This document shows, piece by piece, positions 15,301 to 27,300 of a DNA stretch of 63,954 nt. The notes under the pieces were generated by a model. The model worked only from the letters and a program-made list of their open reading frames with translations. It made no database searches and was not told where the DNA came from. Positions within the stretch are counted from its first letter, which is position 1. The number at the start of each line of letters is the position of its first letter. The stretch covers positions 218,800 through 282,753 of the forward strand of contig NW_020170387.1 of assembly GCF_000524195.1 (NCBI RefSeq), read 5' to 3'. The translations under genes were made by a program, and so were the position numbers. Source of the stretch: Echinococcus granulosus. Taxonomy: Eukaryota; Platyhelminthes; Cestoda; Cyclophyllidea; Taeniidae.

Positions 15301-16734
15301 ACGGACTAGAAGGAGCCACAGATTTAAAATATTCATTATCTTTATCGGGAATGTTACAAACTTCAAGGCCAAACTGTTTTCGCGATCTTTGACGATTCAT
15401 TAGATCGACATCTTGGCACTTAAAAATTAAGTGAGTGATCCTTGACAGAATCGCGTCACACTTAATACAAAAGAAAATGGAACTGCGAGTGGATGTCGTT
15501 TCTTTTATAACTTCTTAATTGAGGTCACAACTATGAAAATAATACACCTGACACAAATTTGACATTTCCCAAATCAAATTAGCCGCAAGTCAAATCAAAC
15601 TTTAAGTAGATACCACTTCATCGTATTTGACTCAGTGGTTAGAGTTGATATCCAGAAATAGGCAAGGGTGTGTGCAAATTTAAATCTTCAAATTCACCCT
15701 GACGTGTAAGAATTTCTAAGACTTTGTGGACGATAAGTATTGGTCAGACAATGTTATAGTTTAAGATGCAAGAAACAATCCCTTAAACTCATTAAAAATC
15801 CCACAAAAGTTGCAGTTTTTTAGTTTATTTTATGCCTCTTTTCTTCGGATTAGAACAACGACAATTTGGCCGCCTTGTAACTCCTCAAATTGGTGCGCTT
15901 TTAACTGCAGCTGGTAGTGAGACTAAGTAGGAAGTTATTAAACGATAATTAAAGGGTAATGGCTTTGATGAACTGGATTTCTACAATTTCGGTGACCTGA
16001 TGGTTTTGGATATCCAAAAACTCTCGCTATCTGCTGTGTGGAGGACCGCTTTTCCGCTTGCATCAAAAGAAACCCTCACCCTAAAGGTGCTTTGCGAGCA
16101 CCAAATAGCAAGACATTAGTAAGAAACCTCAATTAAATGAAGATTGAGCATAATTCATTTATATCAATTGATACTATGAAGTTAATTAGTTTTGTCTGGG
16201 AGTAAAATCTTACACAAAATTTTCGAAAGAGGAGGAAGATAAAATGTGAGAGTCATATTTGCCCCCAAAGGCGATGCTATTGGCCTACCTAGGATAATTA
16301 ATAGCTCAAATTTTTGAGGATTAAGAAACATCCTTTCAAAACAAAACCCGATTATCCAAAAGTGGCCTGGGGATTAAGAGTAAATCACTCTTTTTAGAAA
16401 ATGAGACGTTTGGAGGCCTGTGCTCAATTGTCAGTGTAGAACTCACATGCTTTGGTACTGCGATACAACTCAAAGGACTTAAAGAGCAAGTAGCCTGGAA
16501 AAAAGCGCCCTCTAGTTAATGGCTATAATGGGCGTCAAAATTAAATGCTCATTTGATTTTTGAGCTTAAGGCGCAAGAAATAGGGACGGTGGAATAAATT
16601 TGACTACTAGCCTAACCTTACCTCTCCTGTCGGTTCGGACGTACAATTGTCACTACCTCCCTAAATTTTTTACTAAAAGTAAGTTGATTTCGAGTTGTTG
16701 CTCTCTCCGACACTGGTTAACACGGCGCAATTAA

Positions 16735-16791
16735 GTTTAACCCGATGAGTCCGTGTGGGAAAATTAGAAGGAGAAATTTTAGTTAATAAAC
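16735..16791 (+). ncRNA. Degenerate hammerhead-ribozyme-like motif
   Basis: GATGAGTCCGTG (16744-16755) is identical to the core and stem II of canonical hammerheads. It is preceded by CC rather than CU and followed by GGGAAAA rather than GGACGAAA. AAATT...AATTT after it could form stem III, and GTTTAAC (16735-16741) pairs imperfectly with GTTAATAAAC (16782-16791) as stem I. The altered catalytic U4 and the shortened stem II predict no activity. Confidence 0.3.
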
Positions 16792-17471
16792 AAAACTCGC
16801 AACTGTCTGCAGTTTAGATGACGCTGTCATGACTTAGTTTTTAAAACTAAAACCCAAAAAAAAACAAAAACCTTGGTTAAAGTATATCTGGAACGTATTT
16901 AGCCCATAAAATCGCAAGTGCAGAAAACTACGCATCAGCTCTTAAACTTGGGAAGAAGTTTTAGTTCATAAATAGATTTCCACTGAAAACAAATATTTTT
17001 GATTGTAAATGCAAACTTTGCTTGCTACCTAATTATTCAATCTTAAACATTTTATGCTAAACATGCTCTTGGGAGAGAAACAAAGGTGGGAAAGAAATGA
17101 CCAACTCGGGTTTTGCCCTAAAACGCAGGTTAATAAATCTTAATAAAATTTGACATTTTCATTCAGCAAAATCCTACTTCTTGGCAGTAGTGTCTCAGAG
17201 CTGCTAATGACTAAATGCATTTCTATTTTGTCCTGTCATCAGTGGCAGTGGGAACTGTCGTCATTTTTGATACAATGCTAAGGGACTGCACATTTGTTTG
17301 TGAGGGGGCTAGTGATTCACCAGCATTCATGATTCAAAAATATTTCGTAGCAGAGAAACGAAAGGAGCAGAGTGACTTGCAGGCAGTGTTTTTTAATAAA
17401 ATATATTCTGATTTCGTCGACATCATAGAGGAAAGTAGTTAAAATTCAGAGGAAGTATGTGTGGTTTCGGG

Positions 17472-20400
17472 CTAGGCCACACGTGATGCACGGGTATATT
17501 GTTCCACTGGTTTGTTCCTGCAGCAGGTTAGGAGAGTCTTTCGAAAGTACCTGTTAAGGCTGAGGTAAATAAAGAAGGAGAGAGAGTAGCTTATCTGACT
17601 GAGGATCATGCTGCACATGCGATAGTAGATTTTTAGTTTACAGCAGCGTCCACACCACGGTGGCATTATCGCATTGGAGATCTTCTCAAACGAGAAGGCC
17701 TGCGGAATTTGACCAATAAGGAAGAGAAAGATGACGCAAATCTGCATAATAGTCAGTTTTGTTTGAGCCCGCTGCCTCCGGTCCAGTTGAATTGGTTTTG
17801 TGCCTCGCTGATGCTTTAAACAGTTGCCAGTTTTCCGCGCACTGGTGATCTCCATCAGTTCCTGCGTTTTCTTGTGCCCCGTTACCGCGCCAGCCACCTC
17901 ATTCCGACGCGGTTTGCGATAGCTCTCACTCACCACATTGATAAGAAGGGTACTGAATATACACAGTGCAATGAGGGGAATAATTTGGACTAGGACGAAA
18001 CGGAACCACGTGTAGACATCGTAATCTGTTGATTCCCCAAAGGCTGTCAATTGGGAGCCAAGAACAGTTCGGGTCCCGCCTTTCTCCGAGGTTACATTTT
18101 TGGGTGAAATTCGAAGTATGAAAAAGAGTGGAAAATTGAAAGCCACGGCTATGAGAATAATAATAAAAACGTGCATTTTTCCTGAGCCCTGCCGACAATA
18201 GGTGAGCGCCAGCATTGGAAACTTCATTGCCATGTAGCGCTCCACTGAAATCAGCACCGTTAACCACGCGGAGGCTGCTTCAGCTGTGTTTGCCACGCCA
18301 AATCTTATGTAGGCTGTGAAGTATGATATGTGAAATCGAAATCGCTTAAATGTGGGATGGGTGCAGGACTCCAAGTGACCAGCGCATCTACAAAAATCGT
18401 ACGTTTATTTCCAAGTTTGAGTAAAATCGGTTAAGCAAAATCCATTGCACAGGTCATTCGTTTTCCCACCACTCCCATAGTAGTCTAAACATTGACATCG
18501 CAGGACAAAAATCAGTCTGAATGAAGGTAAATATTTTAAAGAGAACTCTCCAGCCATGAGAAAACACTCTCATGCGACTTATGGAGCTCAAATATGAGCT
18601 AAGCTTCACTTTTATTTAGGCAGATATGCTAATTGTATGGGAGAATTTACACCTGCACACCACCATTCTATTGAACAAATATGTATTTTGAAGCAATCAC
18701 AATTATTTAAGCACCAGTAATTCACGCATGCATGCATTCTGTCGATAAGAGAAAGTGTTTGCAAAAACAAGCGTATGGATACACGGTACACTTTGTTGCC
18801 ATCAGTCACACAAGCACAACGTTTCAAGTCTTTTGGCGGTGATGCCGCAAGTCAGCGGGTCTTATTCACTCCCGCCGTTCCGAAACAGCCAGACATTTAG
18901 AGAGGATGGAGTTAACCGACCGCCTCTAGTGTTCAATTGCCTTAGGTGTATTCCAACCACCTCCTTGCTGCAGAACAATAACCAAAGCTGTTTATAACAT
19001 GCAAAGCGGTTCGAATTTGTAAATTTGCCCAAAGTATGGAATAGGAATATTTATTTTATGTCGAATAAAAAATGAGAAGCTTAAGAAACTGTCCAGCACC
19101 TTAATGAAATCGGACATTGTGATTAATCTAGCATATTCACTGAGGTCCGAGTATTATGGGATGCAAAACTGTCTTTCGATAAAGTGGAAATGGAGCACAA
19201 AGAGCTCCGATATTTTGGTAAAAACTATCAAGTGAACAGTTTGTGAGGCTGAATTCGAAACCAATCCTAAAAAGCAAAATAGATATAGATCAGCCGGCTT
19301 TATTCAACTTTACCAATTCACGGTAACGTTTGGATGAACATGTGGCAATTTTCTCATACTTTTTAGTAGCAAAAGTTGAATAATGCGTGTTATGCAGAAG
19401 CCACACAAGCAATGTTGAAAGCAAGGCGTCAAACAAAATTGTAATTAGATGACGAGTTGTATGCTATGTTTTGTCATGCGGAAGTGATTTTTAACTAAAA
19501 TAAACTTTTCAGTGAATAACTGAATGTAACATATTGTACCCAAGAATGGAAGTGCCGATCCTGTGAGAAAAATAGGAAGTCAGGCATGCCGCCGCAGTTT
19601 TTACCAATAATTAGGAAAAAAACCACACCGTAAAGTTTACTGCAAACATTAAACCCCTTTAATTGGCCTATTTTACATTGAAAAGTTCTGCATTACCAAT
19701 TAATTAGTTAAGAAAATCCACCCAGAGTAATCGCGGCTACTAGAAATGATTAATCAAAATATTCACGAATTGGGATGTGAAATGACAGCTTATGAATTCT
19801 TAAATGATTCTTTCGAAATTCTTTTGTTCCGAGGTGCATACTGACGCAGTTTGATCCGGGGAAAGATATTCTGGCCTGATGGAGACTACTGAATAAAATG
19901 AGGTCATTTGAGGAGCCTTTTATTCGTCCCAAATACAGGAAGATAAAATTAAAATTGCACTTTGTAAAAGTCATTGTTATGTATTGAAAAGTGGCCGTGA
20001 TTTGGTGAGAAGCAGGTACTGTTCGAATCTATTAATTTTTAGCGAGTGGCTCATGGAGAGAAGAAAGGTAAGTAAACGGGTGTATCCACAGATTTAGCCA
20101 GCCTCTGGTATCATCAACATGTCTTTTGACGAATAATTTTGATAGTGGAACGAAATATGATACCACCTTAGCATTGTGTGGACTACTTTACCACCCGGAT
20201 GCAAAAATAGAGGTGATGTGACAATTTGGATTGCATAATAGGACGATTGCTTGCAAAAATGACTCACGTTTAAGTTTGCATTCTGGATGGTACCCTTTTC
20301 TTTGTTATCAAGGTCCTGTGCCACATTTTGACAAGCACACATAAAGTCACAAAGCTCTATTCCTTTTAAAGTAGGTGAAAGCATGAGCAGCATTGACCAT

Positions 20401-23400
20401 AAAACGTAGCATTTGCAAATAAATCACTTCCTTCAAATAAGTGTCTATTAGGCAGGGACTCGTACATTTCGTGGCCTAGCAAACATGGAACATACTTCGC
20501 CTGAACCGGACATAAAGTTTAGGCGCATGGAAAATGCGTATTATATTCTAAAACTATGCTTAGTTTTCGGTGATTAGGTGATACATGTTTTCTTAAATAG
20601 GAACCTCGTAACGGTCCCTGAATACGCTTAAAGGGTGATACCTCCGTACCCCTTTAATTATCGAAATCCATTGCAGCATGTCCTCGTCCAATCCGCCTAC
20701 TTGTTCCAAGGGCATGGAGACGGAGGTGGAAGAGCTAAACATCGAGCCTACTATGATTAATTTTTTAATTTAATGCATAAAATACGCATGTGCACATGCT
20801 TCACTAAGCACTTGTATCCGGCTGTTCACCATACAATGGATATATGTGGGATCAGCAGTTTTAATGGAGTATATTTATTGCAGAATATTAAAAACTTCAA
20901 TATTTGCACATCCACTTCCCATATTCTTTGCACAAAAAAAGATTTCGGTCTTTTTTATTTTATTAAAAGATATCATTTCACTCTCCGTGCAGATGAAAGG
21001 CCAATGCTAGGGGCTGTGTCAGTAATCCAGCATTTGTCTTTCTCTTTCCTGACGTATCGAAGTTTTAAAAGGACATTTTCACTCCTATGGGTTCTGTCGT
21101 TGTCTGCTTTATTAATTGAGATTAATTATATGATTTATTTTAACATTTTGCTTAAAGAAAGTGAATAACTGAGTGGCATCCATGCAAGACTTATGTATAA
21201 AAGTAGTGTTTTTGGCAAATATTCGCTGCAATAAGGTTTAAAGTCACTAAGGTGATGTAAGAAGGCGCTAATGCAGAAGCGTGGTGAATAATGCAAGCAA
21301 CAGTTCTTTATAAAGACGTTGCCTACCATTATCTATGCAAATAGAAAGCGACACAACAACCTTCGGGAATGCAATGTGACTAAGCTGGAGAGGGCAGTCA
21401 AAAGATGTGGACAAGTCTTTTCCCTTTGGTCGGAAATTGTCACATACAAACACAGAGACTGGCTAAGTGAACTCAGATGTGTTATGAATTAAGAATGAAG
21501 CATGCATACGCTTGTGGACATCGCTTGAGAATATTCTAGTCTTAGAAACACGCATCTGTCTGGAAATCACCGTAGTAAAACCCAGACGATTGTTCACACA
21601 ACTAAAGGAGTCAAAATTTTGGCCTTAAATACAAATTGTGAGTTTTGCCTGGAGGTCACTTAAAGGGAGATTTTGCCCTGAAATTTTGACGCACCTCGGG
21701 TAAAGGGTAACTAAACAGGCAAAATTTTAAGCATTAATCTCAATTAAAAAAGATTAAGGCAAAGTGTAAGTCTTGCCACCGGTACTCTACCATGTGTGGC
21801 AGAGGAAAAAAATTAAAAAATGGCAAGGAGATTGAAATTTGATATGCTGCTGTTAGTTGGTGAGTAATGGTAGGTTATTGCATAGTTGAGGCATACATTA
21901 CTTCAACCAAAAATTCTGTTACATCACAAATTTCCTCCTTGAGTCTTAAATAAGAATAATTAAAGACACGTATTGTTGGGTTTATTAACTATATAAAAGC
22001 CGAATAAAAGATAAAATCTGCAATAGGACCCAATGGCAATATACTTTTTCAGCTCTAAGAGAAACCGCGATTGTAGAAAGTGGTAGTTACTCATAATGAC
22101 TTATGATTGTAAATTTAGAAGCACTGTTACATACATTTTTCTCTAAAATGCTCATCTGAATAAGTGTTTCCCTCAGACGCGATATTTTTGGAAAAAGTTG
22201 AAAAGGTAGGCAAAGGTTTGTCTGCTCAAAACCCAAAAAATATAGCCGTTAAAGCGATGCAGCTTTCATGTGGTTGCTCGCTCATACCTGAATAATTTCT
22301 GTGCATTTCTCAGAAAGCTGTAGTTACTTCGTCCATCCCCCTCTTCCTGGGTCAAAGGCGATGGTTTTATTATCTATATTTACAACAACTGTTGCCGCAC
22401 AGTCGGCCACTATAACACCATTCGACATAATCATGAATTCTCTGCGTTTGTGAGGTACGTTTGTCGTAGCTCATTACTTCGCATCCTTTGAAAGCGCTCT
22501 GAGTCAGTACATAGGTGAAATATATGCGTTTACGTCGTCAAAAGAACCAAGAAATGTCGTGACTGCTTAAGGTATTAGACTTCAGGTAATAATAAAAAGA
22601 GGACCGGTCAGCGCTGCATTCACTCAACATTTCAAATGCCTTTCGTCATTGTACCGAACGAAGTTGGTATGATCATGGGATAGCCAGTAGCAGGTGCCTT
22701 TACATACTACTCAGACTTAGGTCAACTATCACTTGACATGTGGAGAAGGCAGAAAATACTACTCCGCACTCTTCATTCTAGCTTTACGCTCAACCGCTGA
22801 AAGTTGGAATCCTAAGGAATCCTAAGTGTAAGAAACTTATGCATCATTTTTTTGCTTAAAAACAGGGCTTTACTTTCCACATGACTTCTCGCATACTTGC
22901 ATAATCCCTAGACGGTAGTTAGCAAAGTGGCCCATAAAAGAGTTAAAAGGTGATGCTTTAATCAATGGCAGTTGAAAGATTTGCATGTAAAAGTGGTTTA
23001 TGATATTTTCCAGTCTATGGTAACAAAACTGTCTAATTGATGCTTCTTTTCTTGTAAAAGAGAAATACCACTTATTTGCGGCATGTTCTAAATTCGTTTA
23101 ATGAATGGTCAAGGAGGAGACCGTGGTCACCTAGGTACAATTAGGGGGAGGGAGAGGGATAGAGCTGCAATGTTTAGTATCTGTGACCGTACTAGCTAGA
23201 AAACAGTCTTATTTTGAAAGAAGTTAACATTTAGAAGTATTTGGGGAAAGTACTCTGAAGCAGTTTGCTTTTTCATGAATTATTTTAGCTATTTCTTCCC
23301 TGGTTACGTACATCACGACAAAACGCCTTTTGAATTCTTAAAGTACACTGAAACTTCATTCGCAACTCCCGAATTTGTGCCGATTTTGTCAGCATGAGCA

Positions 23401-24393
23401 ATTCTGATCCCTGTAGCCTCGGTGCTGTGATGTAGTTTCTCAACCTAATTAATGGAATGTCCGTTCTCCTCTTGGGGATGATTTATTGAAGCAATCAGGG
23501 AGGAAGGAAATGCCAAAAGTAAGCCCTCGTACCACGAAATCTACTTTCTTAGTTTAGACGCTACTTTCTTCAGTGGTCAATAAAAGATTTTTTAGGACTC
23601 TAAAAACTCTTTTAAATCATGACAAGGGAAAAAGGACAAAATACCTTTTTCACTTACAAATTAGATAAAAAAAGGATGAAGGAAGTAGTTCTTTTTTAAA
23701 ATTTTATTGACATTTACCTATTGTCAGACATTTGTACTCTGAAACAAATATGTCAAGTGAAATCAAATTTAGGTGGACAGGAGTACTAAGGTTATGAGGA
23801 CCACCCGAAACACTCCTTTATTACCCTTGGCCTATGTACTCCATAATCTCTCCAAGTATACAAATTTTCAATCATAGTTGAAAGTTTTGGTTTAATTTGG
23901 CAAAAAATGCCCTCTGCAACGCGGACCAAACCCTTAAGTTCACTGAAAGCATTGTAAGCTATTTAGGTGCACCATTCAACTGAGATTTTGGTGTTCTTAG
24001 GTAAATAGAAGCTAGATGAAAGAACAAGGAGGCGGCTCAACCTCTGCAATCGAACCTGATGTTTGTAGGGTTAAACCACACCAAAAAGAGTTGGGTATAA
24101 ATACATAGATGAGGCGAAGCTTACCTTCCAAGACCTGTTGGCAGATTCACTAAGAGAGCGATCGCATCCGTTAGAGAGATGGCTAACATGTACGTATAAA
24201 CCGTTGCACGGAAGCACTTCTGAGCAAAAACGATGATATTTATAAGGTTTAAAATGCATCCAATGAAGCAGACTATTGTGAGAATGTAGAAATAGCCTAC
24301 AAATTCGAATGTTGTAAATTCGCACGCCGAGGAGGTGTGTACGGCCTGATGACTGCTATTGTAGGTGGTTAATGCAAAAGCTGTTGTGTTCAT
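17472..24393 (-). CDS. Rhodopsin-family peptide GPCR (FMRFamide-receptor-like), 394 aa, two coding exons
   Basis: Seven-transmembrane receptor at the plasma membrane, probably for a neuropeptide. Exon 1 is 24125-24393 (in-frame TAA upstream of the ATG); exon 2 is 17472-18387; the intron is 5737 bases (GTAAGC...TTTTGTAG). Exon 1 ends AG and exon 2 starts A, giving Arg90 in frame. Exon 1 carries N-glycosylation sites N2 and N12, TM1 (about 33-57) and TM2 with its conserved Asp (about 66-84). Exon 2 carries TM3 ending in E-R-Y (139-141, the DRY position), TM4, N187-V-T, TM5 with Pro (216-240), a basic intracellular loop 3, TM6 (300-320) and TM7 (345-365). The NPxxY position reads S-F-F-I-Y. T-C-C at 377-379 may be palmitoylated. 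The motif before ERY (ASAWLTVLISV) favours FMRFamide/myosuppressin-type receptors; the ligand is unknown. Confidence 0.88.
18388..24124 (-). other. Large GPCR intron (5.7 kb)
   Basis: AT-rich and without recognisable exons, RNA genes or long repeats. The longest open frame inside it (20773-21168, plus strand, 131 codons) is low-complexity AT-rich sequence and looks like chance. Confidence 0.75.
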
Positions 24394-27300
24394 TATTACG
24401 AAAATCAGTTACTAATTCATAGTCAGGACGTGAATAAACGTTATTTCCGTGGAGGTTAAATTGATCACCCTCTTTATGTTAAATGCATTTTACGAGTAGG
24501 TTACACAACGACCGACCAATGCCCGTGTCGGCTCTCTCACAAGTTAGCCAATCAGTAACGTAGGAGAGATTCACTTATTTTCGAAGGCTTTCGCTGTGTT
24601 GCCCGTCAGCAGTCACTGAATATATATCACCTCTCAAGGCAGTATTTTTAATACTCTAATTCAGCTACTTCTCGAAATAATATTTGGTTCATTTATGGCG
24701 CAGTGGCTGCAATTTCCCCATGGTCGACGAATCTTTTTGAAGCCATTGGAAGGTGCTTCAAATGAATTAGTGCAATGTGCATATTTGTGAATGAATTAGA
24801 TATTAACTCCTCTTTCAAGAAATCCATGATTTAAAAATGTGCTTAGCTAGGCTCGAAAATCGGGGTATTCTAATGCCGTACATCAACATAATGACGCAAA
24901 AGAAGTTTGGATTTTATTTCATATTCAGTGGCTGTACACCCACCTCTAGTGTGATAAAAAGAAGGCGCTTCAGTCCAACAAAAGGATACCCCTTTTTCAA
25001 TGTAGGATTGTCCTATAGTACATAAGTAGCCCTCGAGATAAGGTCTTGGCGAAGATGGAACGCAAATAGCGCAGAATTTTTTAAGAAGTACGTTTGCTCA
25101 TTTACTTATGTCACAAATGATCCGGTTTGGTAAAATTTTGTAAAATGGCTTTTTTGTATAAGTATTATGGCCAGAATTTGTAATTTTCTATCCAAACTTT
25201 TCCACATTTTCATTCTACATTTGGATTTATATAAATAAACACAGTCCTGGCAAGACCTATCCACTCATCCCACTGTTACTAACTTCGTACTTACCTACTT
25301 GGCCATTCCAAGTACAGTGAATCGTTCAAAGGGAAGTTAATTTTATTTGCTTTTAATTAAGCCCAACTGACATCTTGAAATGGAGTTGGGAAGAATTAGG
25401 TGAAAAAAGTTAAGGTACTTGTATATATTTAGGCACTGAAGAACTTGCAAAAAAATATAAATAATCTTTGAAAGCATAATACTTGAAGGTGTCGAGTTTC
25501 TCATAGGTGGACCATCTTTGTGTTATTTTTGCATTTCTTATCTTTCGCTTTCATCACACTTTAGGAGGTGAGGTGGATTTTTTGGCTACCCCTTTACGTA
25601 AAATAAAAATGAAGCACAAGATGCGCTATTTTTACCTTTTATACCTTACCGCCTCGCATCTTGCCTTGTTCGTGGACAGGCTTCGGATCATCACTCACCG
25701 TTGGTCTTACGCGTCCAGAAGAAGAGAAAAAGAAGTCACCATCGGTAGTAGCAGAGGGGAAGTGTAAGCTCCTTTTGAAATATGCTGCAAAAACTGCCTG
25801 ATTTAGCTTTGCAGAGAGCCGCTTTGTAGCCAGGACGTTGTGGTGAGGCAAGGTACCTAACTAATCCGCTTACCATGCAATTAAAATACTTATTTGCTCA
25901 ATTGGTCCGGCGCATTGTTAAAACGGCCATAGAGGTGTACTTTAGGAATGGTGCGCGATTAACTTTGTTCATATAGTAATTAAATAAGGTAGCGCAGATT
26001 TTAAAGCTCTATAATGCTATTGGTTGTGCAGACCTCCTGCTCCGGAGAATTCATTAATTTTAAGCTTAGGTGATTTCTGACTAAATTTGGAAGCGCTTTT
26101 GCAGTTTTTGCACTTCACCATCCGCTTGTTGTTGCTACTTCCGTCTGCTGCAGTAAATAATTCAGAAGTGTTTGGTGAAATTTTACGATGTTAGTTAAAA
26201 AGTTGGGCATTTCGTAATTATTAAAATATTTCTTATTGCCACCGGTGAGTATAAAAGTGAAGGTACTATTAGTTGCCCAGGCACTACCAGTTAGACCGCT
26301 GCTATAGGAACAGCTGTTGGCAGATGTCCCAGAGGCAGGAGTCTGCAGGCACCTTTACGTAAACAACAGCAGAATCCTTCAACGATAGTAGTGCCACCGG
26401 GAATGGAAAACGATACGTGAAGGGAGACTGAAAAGGAAAGAATAGGAATTCTCACGCCTGTATTATATGGCAGCTGGGAACGGCAGAAATATACTCCTCA
26501 ATGTCCAAATTAAGATGCAACCCTGATTTGCGCCTGCGGTGGAGTGAATTGAAGCCATGTGGAGAAAATAGAAATTAAAAATACAAAGTTATCACGTTTT
26601 TCTCTCTTATTTCAACTTAATCATTTCCTTACAATCCGACGCGTATTGCCTTTGCTGTAATGTAAATGTTTGCAACGAATCTAGAAATTCCTATTTAGTT
26701 AGCAGCACCAACTTCATTGTAACTCAAAATTGTTCCCCACTCGAAATCCACATTTATAGTAGGAAGCAGTAAAAGGAGAGAGGGGATTTTAAGACCAGCA
26801 TAATAGTATTCAAAAGTAAAAATCTCACAAAGCAACTCCTTTCATATTGACGTGTCTTCAATGACTGGTGTAGCGCACAACTCAACCACGATCTCCGCCA
26901 CTTTCGTAGAGCATAAAAACGAATCACAGTTTTGTGTAATTTTGAAAATTTGCTTCCTGTTTTACGGTGCGTGGAATGTTTATCATGCATACCGACTAGA
27001 AAGTAGCCAGCAATAGTTTATTTTGCTTACTTAGCGTATAAGCTACAATGAACCAATTCAGCCGCAATGCGTTTCTAAACCATTTTTATTTTTCCACTTT
27101 TCTGATTTACCCTCATTGTTGAAACTGATCGCTCATGCAAAACACAACTAGAGACGCATATACACAATCAATCGCAATGAATCACTTCCGTTTGAAGTTA
27201 AAAATAAAAGATGGATTAAAATTAAACCGTACTTTTCTAAACTTTTTGAAAATGGGTAATGTTTAACTTTCCAAATAAATTGTCCATCACAAATTTTCCC

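Larger units (their letters stand above)
1..17471. other. No recognisable gene
   Basis: AT-rich sequence with short scattered frames on both strands. None has a recognisable domain or well-bordered exons. It could be intergenic or intronic. The items listed separately here are the repeat at 4.3 kb, the poly-G tract, the microsatellite and the hammerhead-like motif. Confidence 0.6.

Noticed and set aside
20773..21168. 131-codon plus-strand frame in the GPCR intron
   Set aside because: AT-rich, low-complexity residues, no splice context and no family.
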